NCBI GenBank assembly: GCA_001939145.1
Contig: LSRX01000010.1
Coordinates: 1,721,349-1,785,348, forward strand
DNA: 64,000 bases
Direction: 5' to 3'
Source of the DNA: Symbiodinium microadriaticum
Lineage: Eukaryota; Sar; Dinophyceae; Suessiales; Symbiodiniaceae
The notes under the pieces were generated by a model. The model ran no database searches. It was not told where the DNA came from and was given only the letters and a program-made list of their open reading frames with translations. Every line of letters begins with the position of its first letter. Position 1 is the first letter of the stretch. Below are positions 52,531-63,744 of the stretch, piece by piece. Both the position numbers and the translations under genes were made by a program.

Positions 52531-54410
52531 TACACGCACACCAAACAATCGATACATATGCAGATTCACGCTTGATGCCATCTTAAGTGCTGTAACATCG
52601 CATCATCAGCGCCATAGTCAGCTTCATTCTCATCGTCAGCAGCTTCAATCTCACAACGCATGAATCATTAGCGCGCTCATCAAGAAGCTTTCTCACAGGA
52701 GGAGAACGTCTTTGGATAGAGGGCAGTCATCGTCCTAAGCCAGCGTCCTCCAGTAACCCCGTCTCAACGCGGAAAATGCAGCATGCAGGCTTACGAACTC
52801 AGAGCTCTGCTGTCGTAGAGATAATGGCACTTTGTTCGCTGCAGTTTCCGAAAGACTTCAGACATCCAAGCAAGTTGATGCGGATCAGTGTTCAGATGTT
52901 GCAGAGTTTAGGGTTTCGATATTGGGGTTACCAGCGCTTCATTCACCAAAGGCGCATGATGTGGTGGCCTGGCGGGTCTCTTGAAAGTCTCCTTGCTGCC
53001 TTTCTTCGAAAAGCCCTGGAAACAGTGTTGGGTGCCAAATTTTTTACATCTTGAGCCCGGACATCCGAAGTCCTGAAAGCAGCCGTTGACCCGGAGACTT
53101 GCGCAACCTCGAAGTAGGAGGGTCTCCTCAATTCCTGCCTGAAAATCAATGCCAAACCCGACAAGTTTCAACCCTTCGAAGCTCCACTTGGACTACGGAT
53201 TTCGGCTTTGTAGGGCTTGGGGCCCTGCGGTGTCAAAGGGGTTTTTCTGGATGAGTCCAGGACTTCAAGGGATTAGGGTTCAGGGTTTATATTTATAGGG
53301 TTTAGGGAGGCTTATGGTCCTGGGTTTCCGGACTTCAGCATCCGCAGGCGGCGACAAGCAATCGGCTCTCTTCGGAGACTCTGCCCGCGGAGCAAGCGAG
53401 GCTGTGGAAAATCACATGACAGGTTTCATGAGCCGCAAACAAATTTCGCGGGATCTGAGGCTTTGGGCTCTTGCCTTTGAAGCCACGAAAGGATCGTGTT
53501 GAGCTGGAGTTTGTCCTACATGGTCCTACATGAGTAGCACAGACCACCACTTCGGTTGCGACATGTGTTGGCCTGGGGACCGGGCCATGCCCCAAGCCAA
53601 TCCCGCGAGCCTTGAGATGGATTTCAGGGATTCGGATCCCGGTGATGTTCCTAAGATCTCGATACACTAGTTGGTCCTCCGAAACATAGACCTGGTCGCT
53701 GGTCGCACTGGGCTTCCTGCATGTCATAGTTTTCACACGACACTGTTGGTGATCATTCGCAGTGTATGGTCCTAATTATGGTGTTCGGCGGTCTTTTTTG
53801 TGAAGAGCACTGGAACGGTGCCCTAAACCCATACTGCGACAGAAGAGCTACTGTGATCTGTTCCTTGTCACCTTCTTTCCTCACCTTCTTTTCCTCAGCA
53901 AAACCCGGAAATCTGGACACCGCTCCCGGGCGCTGGAGCTTAAAGCCCCGAAACCCCAACATACCCTAAACCCGTAACACCTAAACCCTTAAACCCTAAA
54001 CCGTTAAATTAAACCCCTCAACCCTAAACCCTTAAACCCTCAAACCCCTAAGCCCTTACCCCCTCAACCCCTAAACCCTAAACCCCTAAATCCTAAATCC
54101 CTAAACCCTTAAAACCCCTAAAAAACCCCATGACTCCCTAGAAAAAAACCGGAGTTCCTGGGCCCTTTCTTCCTCGGGCAAGGCTTCTCCAAAGCCTCCC
54201 CGAAGATGCCCAGCAGAGGTCGGTCGATTGGGAAAGTCGGTTTAGGGTTTGGGGTTTTGGGTTTGGGGTTTAGGGTTTGGGGTTTAGGGTTTATAAGGGT
54301 TACGGTCTAGGATTTGGGGCTTAGGGTTTAGGGGTTTAGGGTTTAGGGTTTGGGGCTTTGGGTTTAGGGCTTAAGGTTCCTATACTATGGTTGATAATGT
54401 TGAACTTCAG
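52531..54410. other. Intergenic or intronic with candidate terminal exon and CCCTAAA array
   Basis: 53960-54130 is a long degenerate CCCTAAA array and 54230-54380 a TTTAGGG array in the opposite orientation. The candidate exon at 53348-53421 is listed separately. Confidence 0.6.
53348..53421 (+). CDS. Candidate terminal exon, unassigned
   Basis: After CGCAG|G, one frame reads AATSNRLSSETLPAEQARLW then KIT and TGA, with strong coding composition; a second frame is also open. Family unknown. Confidence 0.25.
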
Positions 54411-54572
54411 GCAGTCACCGCTGCTTTGGACTACATCCCAGGCATCCTACGTAATGCAAACGCCAAACAGCCAGCAAAACCTGCTGAAGTCAAGTTTCTA
54501 GACCCTCAACGCCGCAAGTACCAATCTTTCAACACAGGCCGGGACATGAAAATTGCACTCAATGCTGCGTGA
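54411..54572 (+). CDS. Candidate coding segment, unassigned
   Basis: After TTCAG|G the frame reads AVTAALDYIPGILR and stays open through AEVKFLDPQRRKYQSFN to TGA at 54570-54572. A possible GT donor lies at 54451. An upstream in-frame ATG at 54387 gives 61 residues in all. No family recognised. Confidence 0.3.
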   Translation, partial: AVTAALDYIPGILRNANAKQPAKPAEVKFLDPQRRKYQSFNTGRDMKIALNAA

Positions 54573-56529
54573 AGCGGCTGGGCGGATTTGGATCTCCGGT
54601 TTGGGCTAAACGGCTTAAGTGCCGGGTTTTTGTGCTTGATAGGCGTCCTATAGACCCTGTAATTGGGGTTCTACCAGAGGAAGTTCAGAGTTCGAGGCTT
54701 GGGTTGGGGTTCCGGCCCACAGAGGTGAGTTGGGCATAGTGGAGGTGGGCTTCTATCGTTTTGTAACTGACCCCTGGGCAGACCCAGTGACCGGGAGACG
54801 TGATGGTGAGCAGGCTCTCTTCTTTTGACACCCCATATAGGTCCCAAAAACCCTGAAGACTAAGACTGCAGTCCCTGAGTTGTACTAGTTTGCAAGTTCG
54901 ACGCATTCGCGCTCAAGCTTGTGCGTTGGGCCTTAAGGGCCCTGTGCCCCGGATTAGCCAAGGCGCAACTACGCATCGCCTCCTGTGCCCGAGGAATTGA
55001 TGAGCGGCAGGCCCGGTGCAAGTGCTTCGGATTAGCGGTGAGGGTGTGGGGTCTCGAGTTTGGCTTTTGGCCGGAATCCGGAAGCCAGTATTCCCAGTTC
55101 AGCCGAGTCAATGATACAAGCCTCCTGACTTGTTCGTTTTCTGGCACATGTTTCGAGCCGTGCCCTCACCCGGGGATTTCCTGTGAGACGGTGCGGGCAG
55201 CGATGTGGCCTCGACGTATCACTTGGATTAGTTTGGGGTCTCGAGTCTTGATTCCCATGTAGAGAGTTCGTCCTAGCGTTTTGGCCGTATATGGTCTATG
55301 GCGTAGGCGCTTTAGGTTCCGGGCGGACCTGAAGCCCGCAAGACCCCAAAAAGCTAAATCCTCAAACCCAATGCAAGAGCCCGTACGGTTTGGTTATCGT
55401 TCCACCGGAAGTCATAAACACGGTATGCCGGCATAGATCCCAAGCAGACAGCACCGTGACGACCGCGAGGACCACGAGCAGACATCCGAGATGAAAGTCT
55501 CAGACCATCTCAGACCCTTCCTGGACCCTATAAAACCTACCTTTACTTTGGTTTCTTTTTGTCGCCCTCTAAACGGGCAGGTTAAGTTAAGGTAAACCCT
55601 CAATCCGAAGACCCCAAAAGGCTGTCACTCTGCACCCAAGCCTCATCAACGCATGCCGAAAGCCTCCAAAGCCTGCCGTCTCCCGAAAACTAAAACCTAA
55701 ACCCCACAAACCTTGAAAGCCCCAAGACTGAAAATCGAGGCACTAGAGTGAACCCTAAATCCTGTCAAGCCCTAGAAGCCTTCAAGGCCCTAGAAGCCCT
55801 ATATAATCTAAGACAAGAGCTCGAACTCTCCCTCGGAGGTCCACAAAGGAGGCTCTCGCAGGTGGCTTTCTGCTACCTGAGTCCAGTTCGTGGCTCCAGG
55901 CCGAGATTGTGGGTTGCTTTTGGTGTGTGTTTTGATTTTTTTTTGGTTTTGCTTTCTGTTTACATTCGGCTCTTGTTTATTGATGTTCTGTTTGTGCTGT
56001 GGTGTTGTTGTGGGTAGGGGCTTCGAAGAGAAGGGTCTAGTGCAGACTGCCTTTTGTGCTTTGTTCCAATTTTTTTACTCGCCTCAGCGCTTGGAGATGA
56101 TGTTCTACTACACAAACCATATACAGGCATCATCTAGCCTAGTATAGTGTAGCTCTGCTTGTGTTGGGCTCTTTTTCGATCCTAGCCACGTCGGCCGCTC
56201 GGAATGCGGACGGCCAGGCTTCTTGCTTTAGTTACAGTTGCCAGAACATGGACATCATCCAGTGACATTGGCATGCTTACATACATGCAAAAATTCATAC
56301 ATACATGCATACATGCATGCATTGTGTATGATCCGGCGACCGCTAATAACCGCTAGCCGCTAATACTACGTACATGTCTGTGTATGTACATAGATATCCA
56401 TGTCATGCCACCCGGAAGACAGAAGTTCCTCCACAACATCCCAGAGGATGACATCTTCAGCTCTCCTGATGGACTCCGAAGCGCCGGCCTAGTGCCGCAT
56501 CCCGACAGTAACGTGGGACCTTGCGACTG
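54573..56529. other. Intergenic or intronic, one candidate exon
   Basis: Mixed-composition DNA. The segment 55862-55899 (AG|GTG ... GC donor) reads VAFCYLSPVRGS. CATGCATACATA runs occur near 56275-56320. Around 56410-56495 a frame reads MPPGRQKFLHNIPEDDIFSS with coding-like composition. Confidence 0.4.
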
Positions 56530-56756
56530 TTGTTTAGGGTTTAGGGTTCAGGGTTGAGGGTTTAGGGTTCAGGGTTCAGGGTTGAGGGTTTGGTGTTTAG
56601 GGTTTAGGGTTCAGGGTTCAGGGTTGAGGGTTTGGTGTTTAGGGTTTAGGGTTCANGGTTCAGGGTTCAGGGTTGAGGGTTTGGTGTTTAGGGTTTAGGG
56701 TTCAGGGTTCAGGGTTGAGGGTTTGGTGTTTAGGGTTTAGGGTTCAGGGTTTCGGG
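56530..56756. repeat. TTTAGGG/TTCAGGG/TTGAGGG minisatellite
   Basis: A ~49-bp higher-order unit (tttagggtttagggttcagg ... gttgagggtttggtg) repeated about four times, with an N at 56656 inside; derived from telomere-type heptamers. Confidence 0.9.
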
Positions 56757-57229
56757 GTGGGGTTCGGTCGCTTCGAGCTTGTTTGTTCTTGCTGTTTGGG
56801 GCCAGCGAGCGCTGCATGGGGGTTTCGTCCTTTTTGGTGTTTGTTGCGGATGTTTCCACTAACTGTGTACAGCAATGGGAGGCGAGAGCGGTGTGGCTGC
56901 AAGGTCGTGGTGATAGCGATGAAGAGCATGACTAGGGTGATGTTGAGAATGACTTGTCTTGCGAAGGCTTTTGCGACTGTGTATGTCTGTTTCTGGATTT
57001 TCACCAGGCCGACTTCAGGTGCGATCATGACACTTCGATCATGACACTTCTGACCAAGGCAAGTTTTGGTGCGCCCTTATCCTTGTCAAGATCATTGACC
57101 CAGTACATACGAATAAGGTGAAAGCCTTACTGTATCAACCCCCCCCCCAAAAAAAAAAAAAAAAACAAGTTTGAATCCCTACTACAGAAATCCAGCGGAA
57201 TACCCTACAACACATCATGAACATCCCCT

Positions 57230-57600
57230 TAGGCCGTAGAAAATCCTCGAAACCCCGGGAAAACCCCAAACGCCTAAACCCTAACACCCTAAAGCCCTAG
57301 AGCCCTAAGCCCTAAAACCCTAAAGCCTTAAACCCTAGATCCTAAAACCCTAAAGCCCTAAGCCCTAAACCCGGGAAAACCCCAAACTGCTCCCTCCTAG
57401 GCCTGGTGGCTTTGCCGCGGCTGTGGTCGATCCTCCCTGGCAGAGCAAGAGTCGAGGTAGGGTTCCGTTACCTTATAACCTCTGCTTCCTGGGACCTTCT
57501 TATTGAGTTTAGGGTTTAGGGTGTAGGGTTTAGGGTTTAGGGTTTTTAGGGTTTAGGGTTTTTAGGGTTTAGGGTGTAGGGTTATGCTTCCTGGGACCTT
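57230..57600. repeat. CCCTAAA array followed by inverted TTTAGGG array
   Basis: CCCTAAA/GCCCTAAA motifs 57275-57375, then TTTAGGG motifs 57508-57590. A half copy of family H (gcttcctgggaccttctt) lies at 57485-57505. Confidence 0.85.
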
Positions 57601-57660
57601 TTTGTTGGGTCCTTGAGGGGCCTAGGGCCCTATCTATCAGGTCCTTGGAAGCATAGGGTT
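57579..57660. repeat. Hairpin element family H, copy 1
   Basis: Ends gggttatgcttcctgggacc / ggtccttggaagcatagggt, interior ggggcctagggccct. Confidence 0.85.
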
Positions 57661-57674
57661 AAGAATGCACAATG

Positions 57675-57772
57675 TAGGGACCTTAAATCATTTCCAATAC
57701 CATTTTGGTGATTCCTTACTATGATTATTGTAGAATGGGCCCCGAAACCCTATTCTAATCAGAAGGCCCCTA
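57675..57772. repeat. Hairpin element family E, copy 3
   Basis: Ends tagggaccttaaatcatt / ctattctaatcagaaggccccta, with the interior gattccttact as in the other copies. Confidence 0.8.
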
Positions 57773-58260
57773 GTTTGAGCGTTCCCACGAGGGTTTCATG
57801 GGGTTTAGGAGTGTGGGGGTCGGAAGACACTTGAACTTGAGCTTGAAAGCAAATGGACGAACTCTGACCCGGATCCTGCCACAGCGTCCTGCTGCGCCAG
57901 AAGACTGGCACCCCGACTCACTGAGTCAGTAGGTGAGTGAGTGTGCGTGTGTGCCCCCGAAGCCTGAAATACAATCTATTATTATTTTGGCTCTGCTTCG
58001 TGCGGTTTTTTGGTATTGTTTGGGTATCTAAGTTGCCGGATCCCTCGTTGGGGTGTCGACCTTTCAAAATCTGGGCCCCCAACCAGGAAACCGAAATAAA
58101 CCCCGACAGCTCCTCGACCCGAAGCCCTCTACCGTAAATCCCTGAAGCAAAATCCCAAAGTAAGCCCTGCAGCATTCAGGCCTTGTTCAAACTAAGGACA
58201 TCCCAGAGGTTTGACGTCGTAGCTTGCGAATTCTTCTACTGTGGTTATGGTTTGTGTCAG
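57773..58260. other. Intergenic or intronic, no gene recognised
   Basis: Mixed-composition DNA; frames at 57918-58175 lack recognisable domains. Confidence 0.4.
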
Positions 58261-58369
58261 GAGTGCGCTACCAGAAGTGCCAGTCGGATGAGCAGCTTGT
58301 CCTTAAACACACACATGGCACAGCCAAGTTAATCACTTCGGCAACTGAACATCGCCATTCCAGTTCACG
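58261..58369 (+). CDS. Candidate internal exon, unassigned
   Basis: 109 nt between GTCAG|GA and a GT donor (GTAAAT), reading VRYQKCQSDEQLVLKHTHGT then AKLITSATEHRHSSSR without stops. Family unknown. Confidence 0.35.
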
Positions 58370-59104
58370 GTAAATGGCGATGATGTCAGTATCTTAGTCC
58401 GTGTATGCTATGTTTCATAGCATACTGTGATGAAAGGTGGATAGAGGCTGCTTGTCAGGGTCTCATCGATTTAGGCTGATGGCTGCGTAGCATCGCCCTG
58501 TGGAAGACTTGCTTGTTTTGGGCTCGCACCCTTCATGCTTAAGCAGATCTTAAATCCAGCACCTCTAAGCATTCTCAAACAAACACACACACACAAGCCC
58601 ACAGCCCTCAATTCGAAAGTCCCCTCTGGCATCTCCTTCGACCCCGAGTTCCCCCAGCAAAACCTCTGAAAATCAGAACGAAGCAGCTGCTCGAAGGCTC
58701 TCACAGCTACGCTTGGGAGAGCTCTTGGCTCCCGGGGGCCTCTGTGCCTTATGGGCTCCCTGGCATCAGGGGGCAAAGGAGACGCTACTATAGGGTGGCT
58801 CACAGGCTATGTTCAGGGCTTCGACAAAGGGCATGGTGGTGAAGCAAAAGCATCTTTGCAAGATGAATTGGGCTTGATGTTTGAAGGTTTTCGGAAGGTG
58901 CAGTGGGCACAGGGACACACAAGTCCAGCTCATACTGCCAGGGCCTCCTTGAAAGGATCCAGATTGTTTGGATCGCAGCACCTCCCCCTGCAATCCCAGG
59001 GTTCTGAGTGCTGGAGCCTGCCTTATCAAAGGTTGCCAGATCCCTAAACCCTGAAGCAACGCGTGTGTTGGGAAGGAGGCCTCCTATACCTGGTACCTTA
59101 GACA
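58370..59104. other. Intergenic or intronic
   Basis: Around 58816-58877, after CACAG|G, a frame reads AMFRASTKGMVVKQKHLCKM and stops soon after, a weak terminal-exon candidate. Nothing else assignable. Confidence 0.35.
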
Positions 59105-59218
59105 AACCCTAAAGGCCTAAACCCTAAAACCCTAGACCCTAAAACCCTAAACCCTAAAACCCCAAACCCTAAAACCCTAAAGCCCTAAAGCCCTAAACCC
59201 TAAACCCTAAACCCTCAT
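59105..59218. repeat. CCCTAAA array
   Basis: About 14 CCCTAAA/CCCTAAAA/GCCCTAAA motifs in tandem on the plus strand. Confidence 0.9.
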
Positions 59219-59235
59219 GCTGAGCCTATTGGCAG

Positions 59236-59285
59236 GTGACGAACGATCCCAAGAAGCAGGCCCTGGCCGTGGGTTTTGGCTTCAG
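59236..59285 (+). CDS. Candidate internal exon, unassigned
   Basis: GGCAG|GTG ... GA donor enclosing VTNDPKKQALAVGFGF; GC-rich third positions, no stops. Possibly the same gene as the candidate at 59848. Confidence 0.4.
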
Positions 59286-59340
59286 GATCGAGGGGGCCCG
59301 GAACACATGGCGGTTGAAAAATGAGGCCCAGGGCCCTCCC

Positions 59341-59520
59341 TGAACCCTAAAATTAGGGTTACTGGGACCTAAAAACGGGCCCTCATTTACAGAATTACCC
59401 ATATCCCCCTATATAAGGTTTAAACCCTAAACCCTATATATGGGGATATGGGTAATTCTCTACATGAGGGCCCCTTTTTAGGTCCCAATTGCCCTGAATT
59501 AGAGAACTACCTATATAGGG
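59341..59520. repeat. Two family B-like elements in inverted orientation (large hairpin)
   Basis: 59365-59409 (gggacctaaaaacgggccct ... acccatatcccc) is the near-perfect reverse complement of 59442-59486. The ends carry the agagaactac / gaattaccc family B termini. Confidence 0.8.
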
Positions 59521-59659
59521 GGTGGGCAAGGTCTAAAACAAAAGGCCAAGCAAATGGGCACATGCACCGCACCGTGTTCTGTTTTACGAGCTCGGCTCGG
59601 AAGTCGAGTGTAGTTAGGTTCATAAAACAACGGCAGAAGTATGTCACTGTCTGTATCTG

Positions 59660-59669
59660 TATCGATATA

Positions 59670-59722
<53 letters not shown>

Positions 59723-59745
59723 ATATATATATATATACATATCTC
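59660..59745. repeat. (CT)n, (CTAT)n, (TA)n microsatellite
   Basis: Successive CT, TATC and TA runs; Leu/Ser/Tyr/Ile-rich frames across it are artefacts. Confidence 0.95.
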
Positions 59746-59847
59746 CTTATAGCCCTAGATTTATCTATCTGTGCAGCTTTTCTGCACTACATCTGTACCC
59801 ATCCGGAGTCTCATACTTCACATACTCGCACTCTTGCGCCCACGCAG

Positions 59848-59911
59848 GCCTTTGTGTCGGAGAAGCTCTTCCCCCAGCGCCTCGGCATTGGATGCTCTCA
59901 GATTGAAATGG
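59848..59911 (+). CDS. Candidate internal exon, unassigned
   Basis: CGCAG|GCC followed by AFVSEKLFPQRLGIGCSQIE and Met with strong coding composition; a GA donor (ATGG|GACTTT) coincides with the start of hairpin element D3. Family unknown. Confidence 0.45.
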
Positions 59912-60016
59912 GACTTTCCGAAAATTAGGGGTACCTTATTTCGGAGGTCCTTATAATAAGGATCCTACTATTTAGGGTACTACATTATAGTGTCCCCTAT
60001 TTTCGGAAACCCCCCG
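59909..60016. repeat. Hairpin element family D, copy 3
   Basis: Ends gggactttccgaaaattagg / cctattttcggaaacccccc, interior ggtccttataataaggatcctactatttag, matching 15030 and 26024. It starts at the donor of the candidate exon 59848-59911. Confidence 0.88.
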
Positions 60017-62318
60017 ACTGTTGTAACATATCCGGCTTACCAGAAGCATCCACCGACATCAGAAGACGACGACAGCAGGCGAGGTTAACCCCTGTCCAAG
60101 CACGGGCAAAACAAGACTGCCATATGCTGCCAGAGCCCTCAAAGCCTAAGCCCCACACCCTCAAGCCTAAACCTTAAGCCTATGCCTGAGGTGGGGGCTT
60201 CGCGAAGTTGCATGCTGGATATGGATCAAGGTCGCTGTCTTAGCCACCAGCTGCAGACTACAATCTCCACGCTGGGGGTTGTTCTGTAGTGCGGCCGCTT
60301 TTTTGAATGGCCTTCTGGTGAGAAGAGCTGACTAGCTCAAGTAGTCAAAGAGCATATTGTCAAGCACCATCAGCTATCGGGTATTCAGTCGACAAGAGTG
60401 ATCTTGAAGGGGAGTGTAGTTCATGCCAATAAAGCCCCTTACATCCTTCACTCCGACGCATCCGGTCTCAGGAAATTGCAATTCCGGGACCTCGGTCATT
60501 TCAATACGGCTGTGCATGCAGACTGTCCTAGAAATTCGCATTAAAGCAAGCCAGCCCCGAGATTTGGATTAAGAGAAGCCGGCAAGCACTGAGAATGGCA
60601 ATACGATCAACAAGGGCAGCGTGCCCTCCTCCAAACCAGTATGGAACCCCTGAATAAGGTTTGGCTTAATTAATAGGACAGCACGGCTCTTTTCAGGTCT
60701 TACGGGAGGGTAATCCCAACCAAGCAATTGTCCACCGTGAGGCTTTGGCATTGGGGTTTGAAGTACTCGAGTTGGTGATTTTGAGGCTTTTCGCTTTAAA
60801 TCTCGGGATTCCGCAAGGCATTGAATCTGAAGTGCCCCAGGTGACCAACGCTGGCGAACCAGTCCTCCCCTTTGGCGCAGATCGGCCGCGGCTTCCCTTT
60901 GAGCCTTTGCAAACACTTGGTTCCGGGATATGGGTAGCGGCTTCAGGCAGTATGGGATATGGGATTTACATACCAAGCTTCGGCTGGCCGAAAGCAAACA
61001 CTTTGGGATTTCCCTCCTCCGCAAGGTTTGTTGGACAAATTCCTGGCTTTACGTTTCAAGCATGAAGGGTTAGGCGTAGTGCTTCCTCTGTAGCGTCAAT
61101 GGTTCAAGTAATTGAACTGGTCCTGTTAACGAAGGAAACTGTTCAAGAGGAAACTCGTTCGAGCTCCCGTAAATAGCAGGATTCATATGCGAAGCCTCCG
61201 TTCAAGGGCTACCTAGAGCTCAATCAGTCAGCTTTATTATGTGAAGGGCAGAAGAAGATCCACGAGCCACTTTTAGTAGACTATGAAGAAGGAGGCGCCT
61301 CTGCTGAGTCTATAGGATTCATTGTTACAGGCCTGGCAGCTCACTGGGACTTGTTTGCATCTTGGATTCTCCAAGATGCTTGTAGTATGAACCCCCAAAC
61401 CCTAGTCCGATGAGTTATGGCCCTGAGTTCAGCCGAACCCCAGCTGCCCATCCAAAGCCGAGAAAATCGGCAGTCAAGTTCAGAAACGGCCAAGGAGAAA
61501 GTGCTCGTGGCCAGGCTCATGTCTGATGTGCTTAGATGAAGGTTGGACTCAGTTGCTTCGTTACACCGAAGTACCTTCTGAAGCTTATTAGGCCTTATTA
61601 TGTTGTGCACGAAAGGTGGACTCACCCAGTCTAGCAGATCTTTCCACATGTGTTAGATGTGATTTTTGGGGGGTGGCAGTGGCGAGTGCAACATAGCCAA
61701 GGGAGATCGAGTTTGAGGTTTGGTGGATCCAGGGGCATTCCGGGAGTCTGGGCTTAACTGATGCAACCTGCCTTGAGGATGAACCACAGTCGCAACTGGC
61801 CGATACTAAGCCCTAGGCCGCATCCATCGGGATCGGGATGCATTCGGGCTTGAGGATTGGAGGTTCAGAGCAAGAGCAATGCTGCTAACTTGCCAACTTG
61901 AGGAATTTCTCGCTTTATGGCAGCAGAAACTTTGAGCACTGCACACTCCAGAAGCCTACGCTGTTGGTTGTGGCTGCCGCGTATGGCAGCTCCGGAACAT
62001 AATCCAAATCTGATTTTTCTAAACCTGCCATATATCGCTGAATCAGCAATGCCAGGAGACCTTTGGAGGAAAACGATGGCGTCGAGGACTTAGTGCTCAC
62101 CTCGCCATGATCCCATCGGTACCCGAAGTCTTAGGGTTTAGGGTTTAGGGCTTGGGGGTTTAGGGTTCAGGGGTTTGGGGTTTAGCGGTTTAGGGTTCAG
62201 TCGTGTTCGAAGGAGCATTGCAATAGTGGTCTCACTATCATCAGTTGAGAAAAATCTGCGCACCCATGACTCGCTGTTGGATGATAAGCCTCCCACAACT
62301 TCGGCGCTGTGATGAGAT
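60017..62318. other. Intergenic or intronic, no gene recognised
   Basis: Around 61180-61320, after AGCAG|G, a frame reads DSYAKPPFKGYLELNQSALL and stays open past EGQKKIHEPLLVDYEEGG, a weak exon candidate. TTTAGGG motifs near 62130-62200. Other frames are unassignable. Confidence 0.4.
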
Positions 62319-62424
62319 TACCTATTGTCTCCATTGTAGTTCCTTTTTTTGGTTTAACCAATTTTGTATTAATTAAGGATCCTAAAAGGTAACCCCAAAA
62401 AGGAACTACAATGGGGACTATAGG
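62319..62424. repeat. Hairpin element family I
   Basis: 106 bp, ends acctattgtctccattgtag / ctacaatggggactataggt with inner ttccttttt / aaaaaggaa arms. Confidence 0.85.
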
Positions 62425-62611
62425 TACCCCTCAAAAAGCAGAAACTCCAGGCACCGAGCTAACTCTTACTCGAGTTTGTAGGGTTTAGCACCTACCCCCT
62501 CTATGAAGGTTTCGGAAAAAGTGGGGGTATTTAGGAGTCTAGGGCTCCCTATGGTAAGGAGTAAGGATCCTATCAGTTTCGGGTTTGTACTTGGGTCTCC
62601 CATGCCTGAAG

Positions 62612-62713
62612 CTTCCATGTGCGCCAGGATCCCAGCGACCGGATCTTTACGGCCGTGCCTGGGGCCCACAGCCAGCCCGAGCCACAGCACGGGGGTTTCC
62701 CGGTCATGTTCTG
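62612..62713 (+). CDS. Candidate internal exon, unassigned
   Basis: After CTGAAG|C the frame reads FHVRQDPSDRIFTAVPGAHS then QPEPQHGGFPVMFC, GC-rich and stop-free, ending 6 bp before hairpin element H2. Family unknown. Confidence 0.35.
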
Positions 62714-62718
62714 TAGAG

Positions 62719-62798
62719 CCTTATGCTTCCAGGGACCTAATTATTGGCTCCTTCAGGGGTCTACGGCCCTAACTACAAGGTCCTTGGAAGCATAGGGG
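62719..62798. repeat. Hairpin element family H, copy 2
   Basis: Ends ccttatgcttccagggacct / aggtccttggaagcataggg, interior caggggtctacggccct. Confidence 0.85.
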
Positions 62799-63035
62799 TA
62801 GTCTATAGTCTATAACGAAAACAACTATAGACTAGCTGACTAGCTTAACCCTATTCGAGCGATCAAGGCCCCGTCTTGTCGGAGCGCAAAAGCTTCGGCG
62901 AAGGCCCGGCTAACCGAGCTCACTGAACAAAAAGGGGGGTTGCTAGGCCCTGGCCGGGAAGAGTTGCAAGACAATTCAGGGAGTTCAGGGCTGTGGATTT
63001 TCTTAGCTCTCTGTTTCAGAAATAGAGGTACCATG

Positions 63036-63039
63036 TATG

Positions 63040-63080
<41 letters not shown>

Positions 63081-63082
63081 GT
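63036..63082. repeat. (TA)n microsatellite
   Basis: Pure TA runs flanking ACATA; Tyr/Ile frames here are artefacts. Confidence 0.95.
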
Positions 63083-63194
63083 AGACGAGATACTGAACAA
63101 TGCCCATGAATAAGGTGCCCCTATATTGGACTAGCGCTCTCGTTTGCTCGGGGCAACCGAGCTTTGGGGGTTCTTGGGCTTTCTGCAAAGTTGG

Positions 63195-63310
63195 GGTCTG
63201 AAATCTTAGGGTTTTGGGTTTTTTTGGGTTTGGGTTGTTGGGTTTAGGGTTTTGGGTTTGGGGTTTTGGGGTTTTGGGTTTCGGGTTTGGGTGTGGGGTG
63301 TTTTTTTTTT
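63195..63310. repeat. TTTAGGG-derived G/T-rich stretch
   Basis: Decayed TTTTGGG/TTTAGGG motifs ending in a run of T; a weak array. Confidence 0.75.
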
Positions 63311-63320
63311 ATTCTGCAAG

Positions 63321-63366
63321 TCCTGAGACAGCAGGAAATGGAAGCGACGCGGAACGAGATCGATTG
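63321..63366 (+). CDS. Candidate internal exon, unassigned
   Basis: After GCAAG| the frame reads LRQQEMEATRNEID, followed by a GT donor (GTAAAAGG). Helical Glu/Arg/Gln-rich composition; family unknown. Confidence 0.3.
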
Positions 63367-63385
63367 TAAAAGGTTTGATGCGAGA

Positions 63386-63386
<1 letters not shown>

Positions 63387-63417
<31 letters not shown>

Positions 63418-63490
63418 TAATTAGTAGTAGTAATAACAATAATAATAATAACAACAATAATAATAGTAGTAAGAATAGCGATAAGTACTA

Positions 63491-63521
<31 letters not shown>

Positions 63522-63560
63522 CCTACCTACCTACCTACCTACCCACCTACCCACCTAAAT
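63387..63560. repeat. (CAG)n, (TAA)n, (TATC)n, (TACC)n compound microsatellite
   Basis: About eight CAG units, then TAA/AAT repeats, then TATC and ACCT tetramers. Confidence 0.95.
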
Positions 63561-63669
63561 ACATACCGCTACACACATATCGTTACATACCCTTTAACCA
63601 TAACATCTAGAGACCCCTAAACCCTAAACCCTAAACCCTAAAAATCTGGAATGTAGAAGAAATGCTCAG

Positions 63670-63744
63670 GAAGCCATTCCTCGATGAGTACCTTCCCACA
63701 GGGCCAAAACTCGAGGCTCACCGACTCACCGACATCTCCAAGTT
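63670..63744 (+). CDS. Candidate internal exon, unassigned
   Basis: CTCAG|G acceptor and GC donor (AAGTT|GC, as at enolase exon 16) enclose KPFLDEYLPTGPKLEAHRLT then DISKL. Coding composition good; family unknown. Possibly one gene with the candidates at 62612 and 63321. Confidence 0.45.

Noticed and set aside
63195-63640. Poly-Gln/Ser or poly-Leu protein encoded by the CAG/TAA repeats
   Set aside because: Homopolymer frames come from the compound microsatellite; only the short segment before it has coding character.
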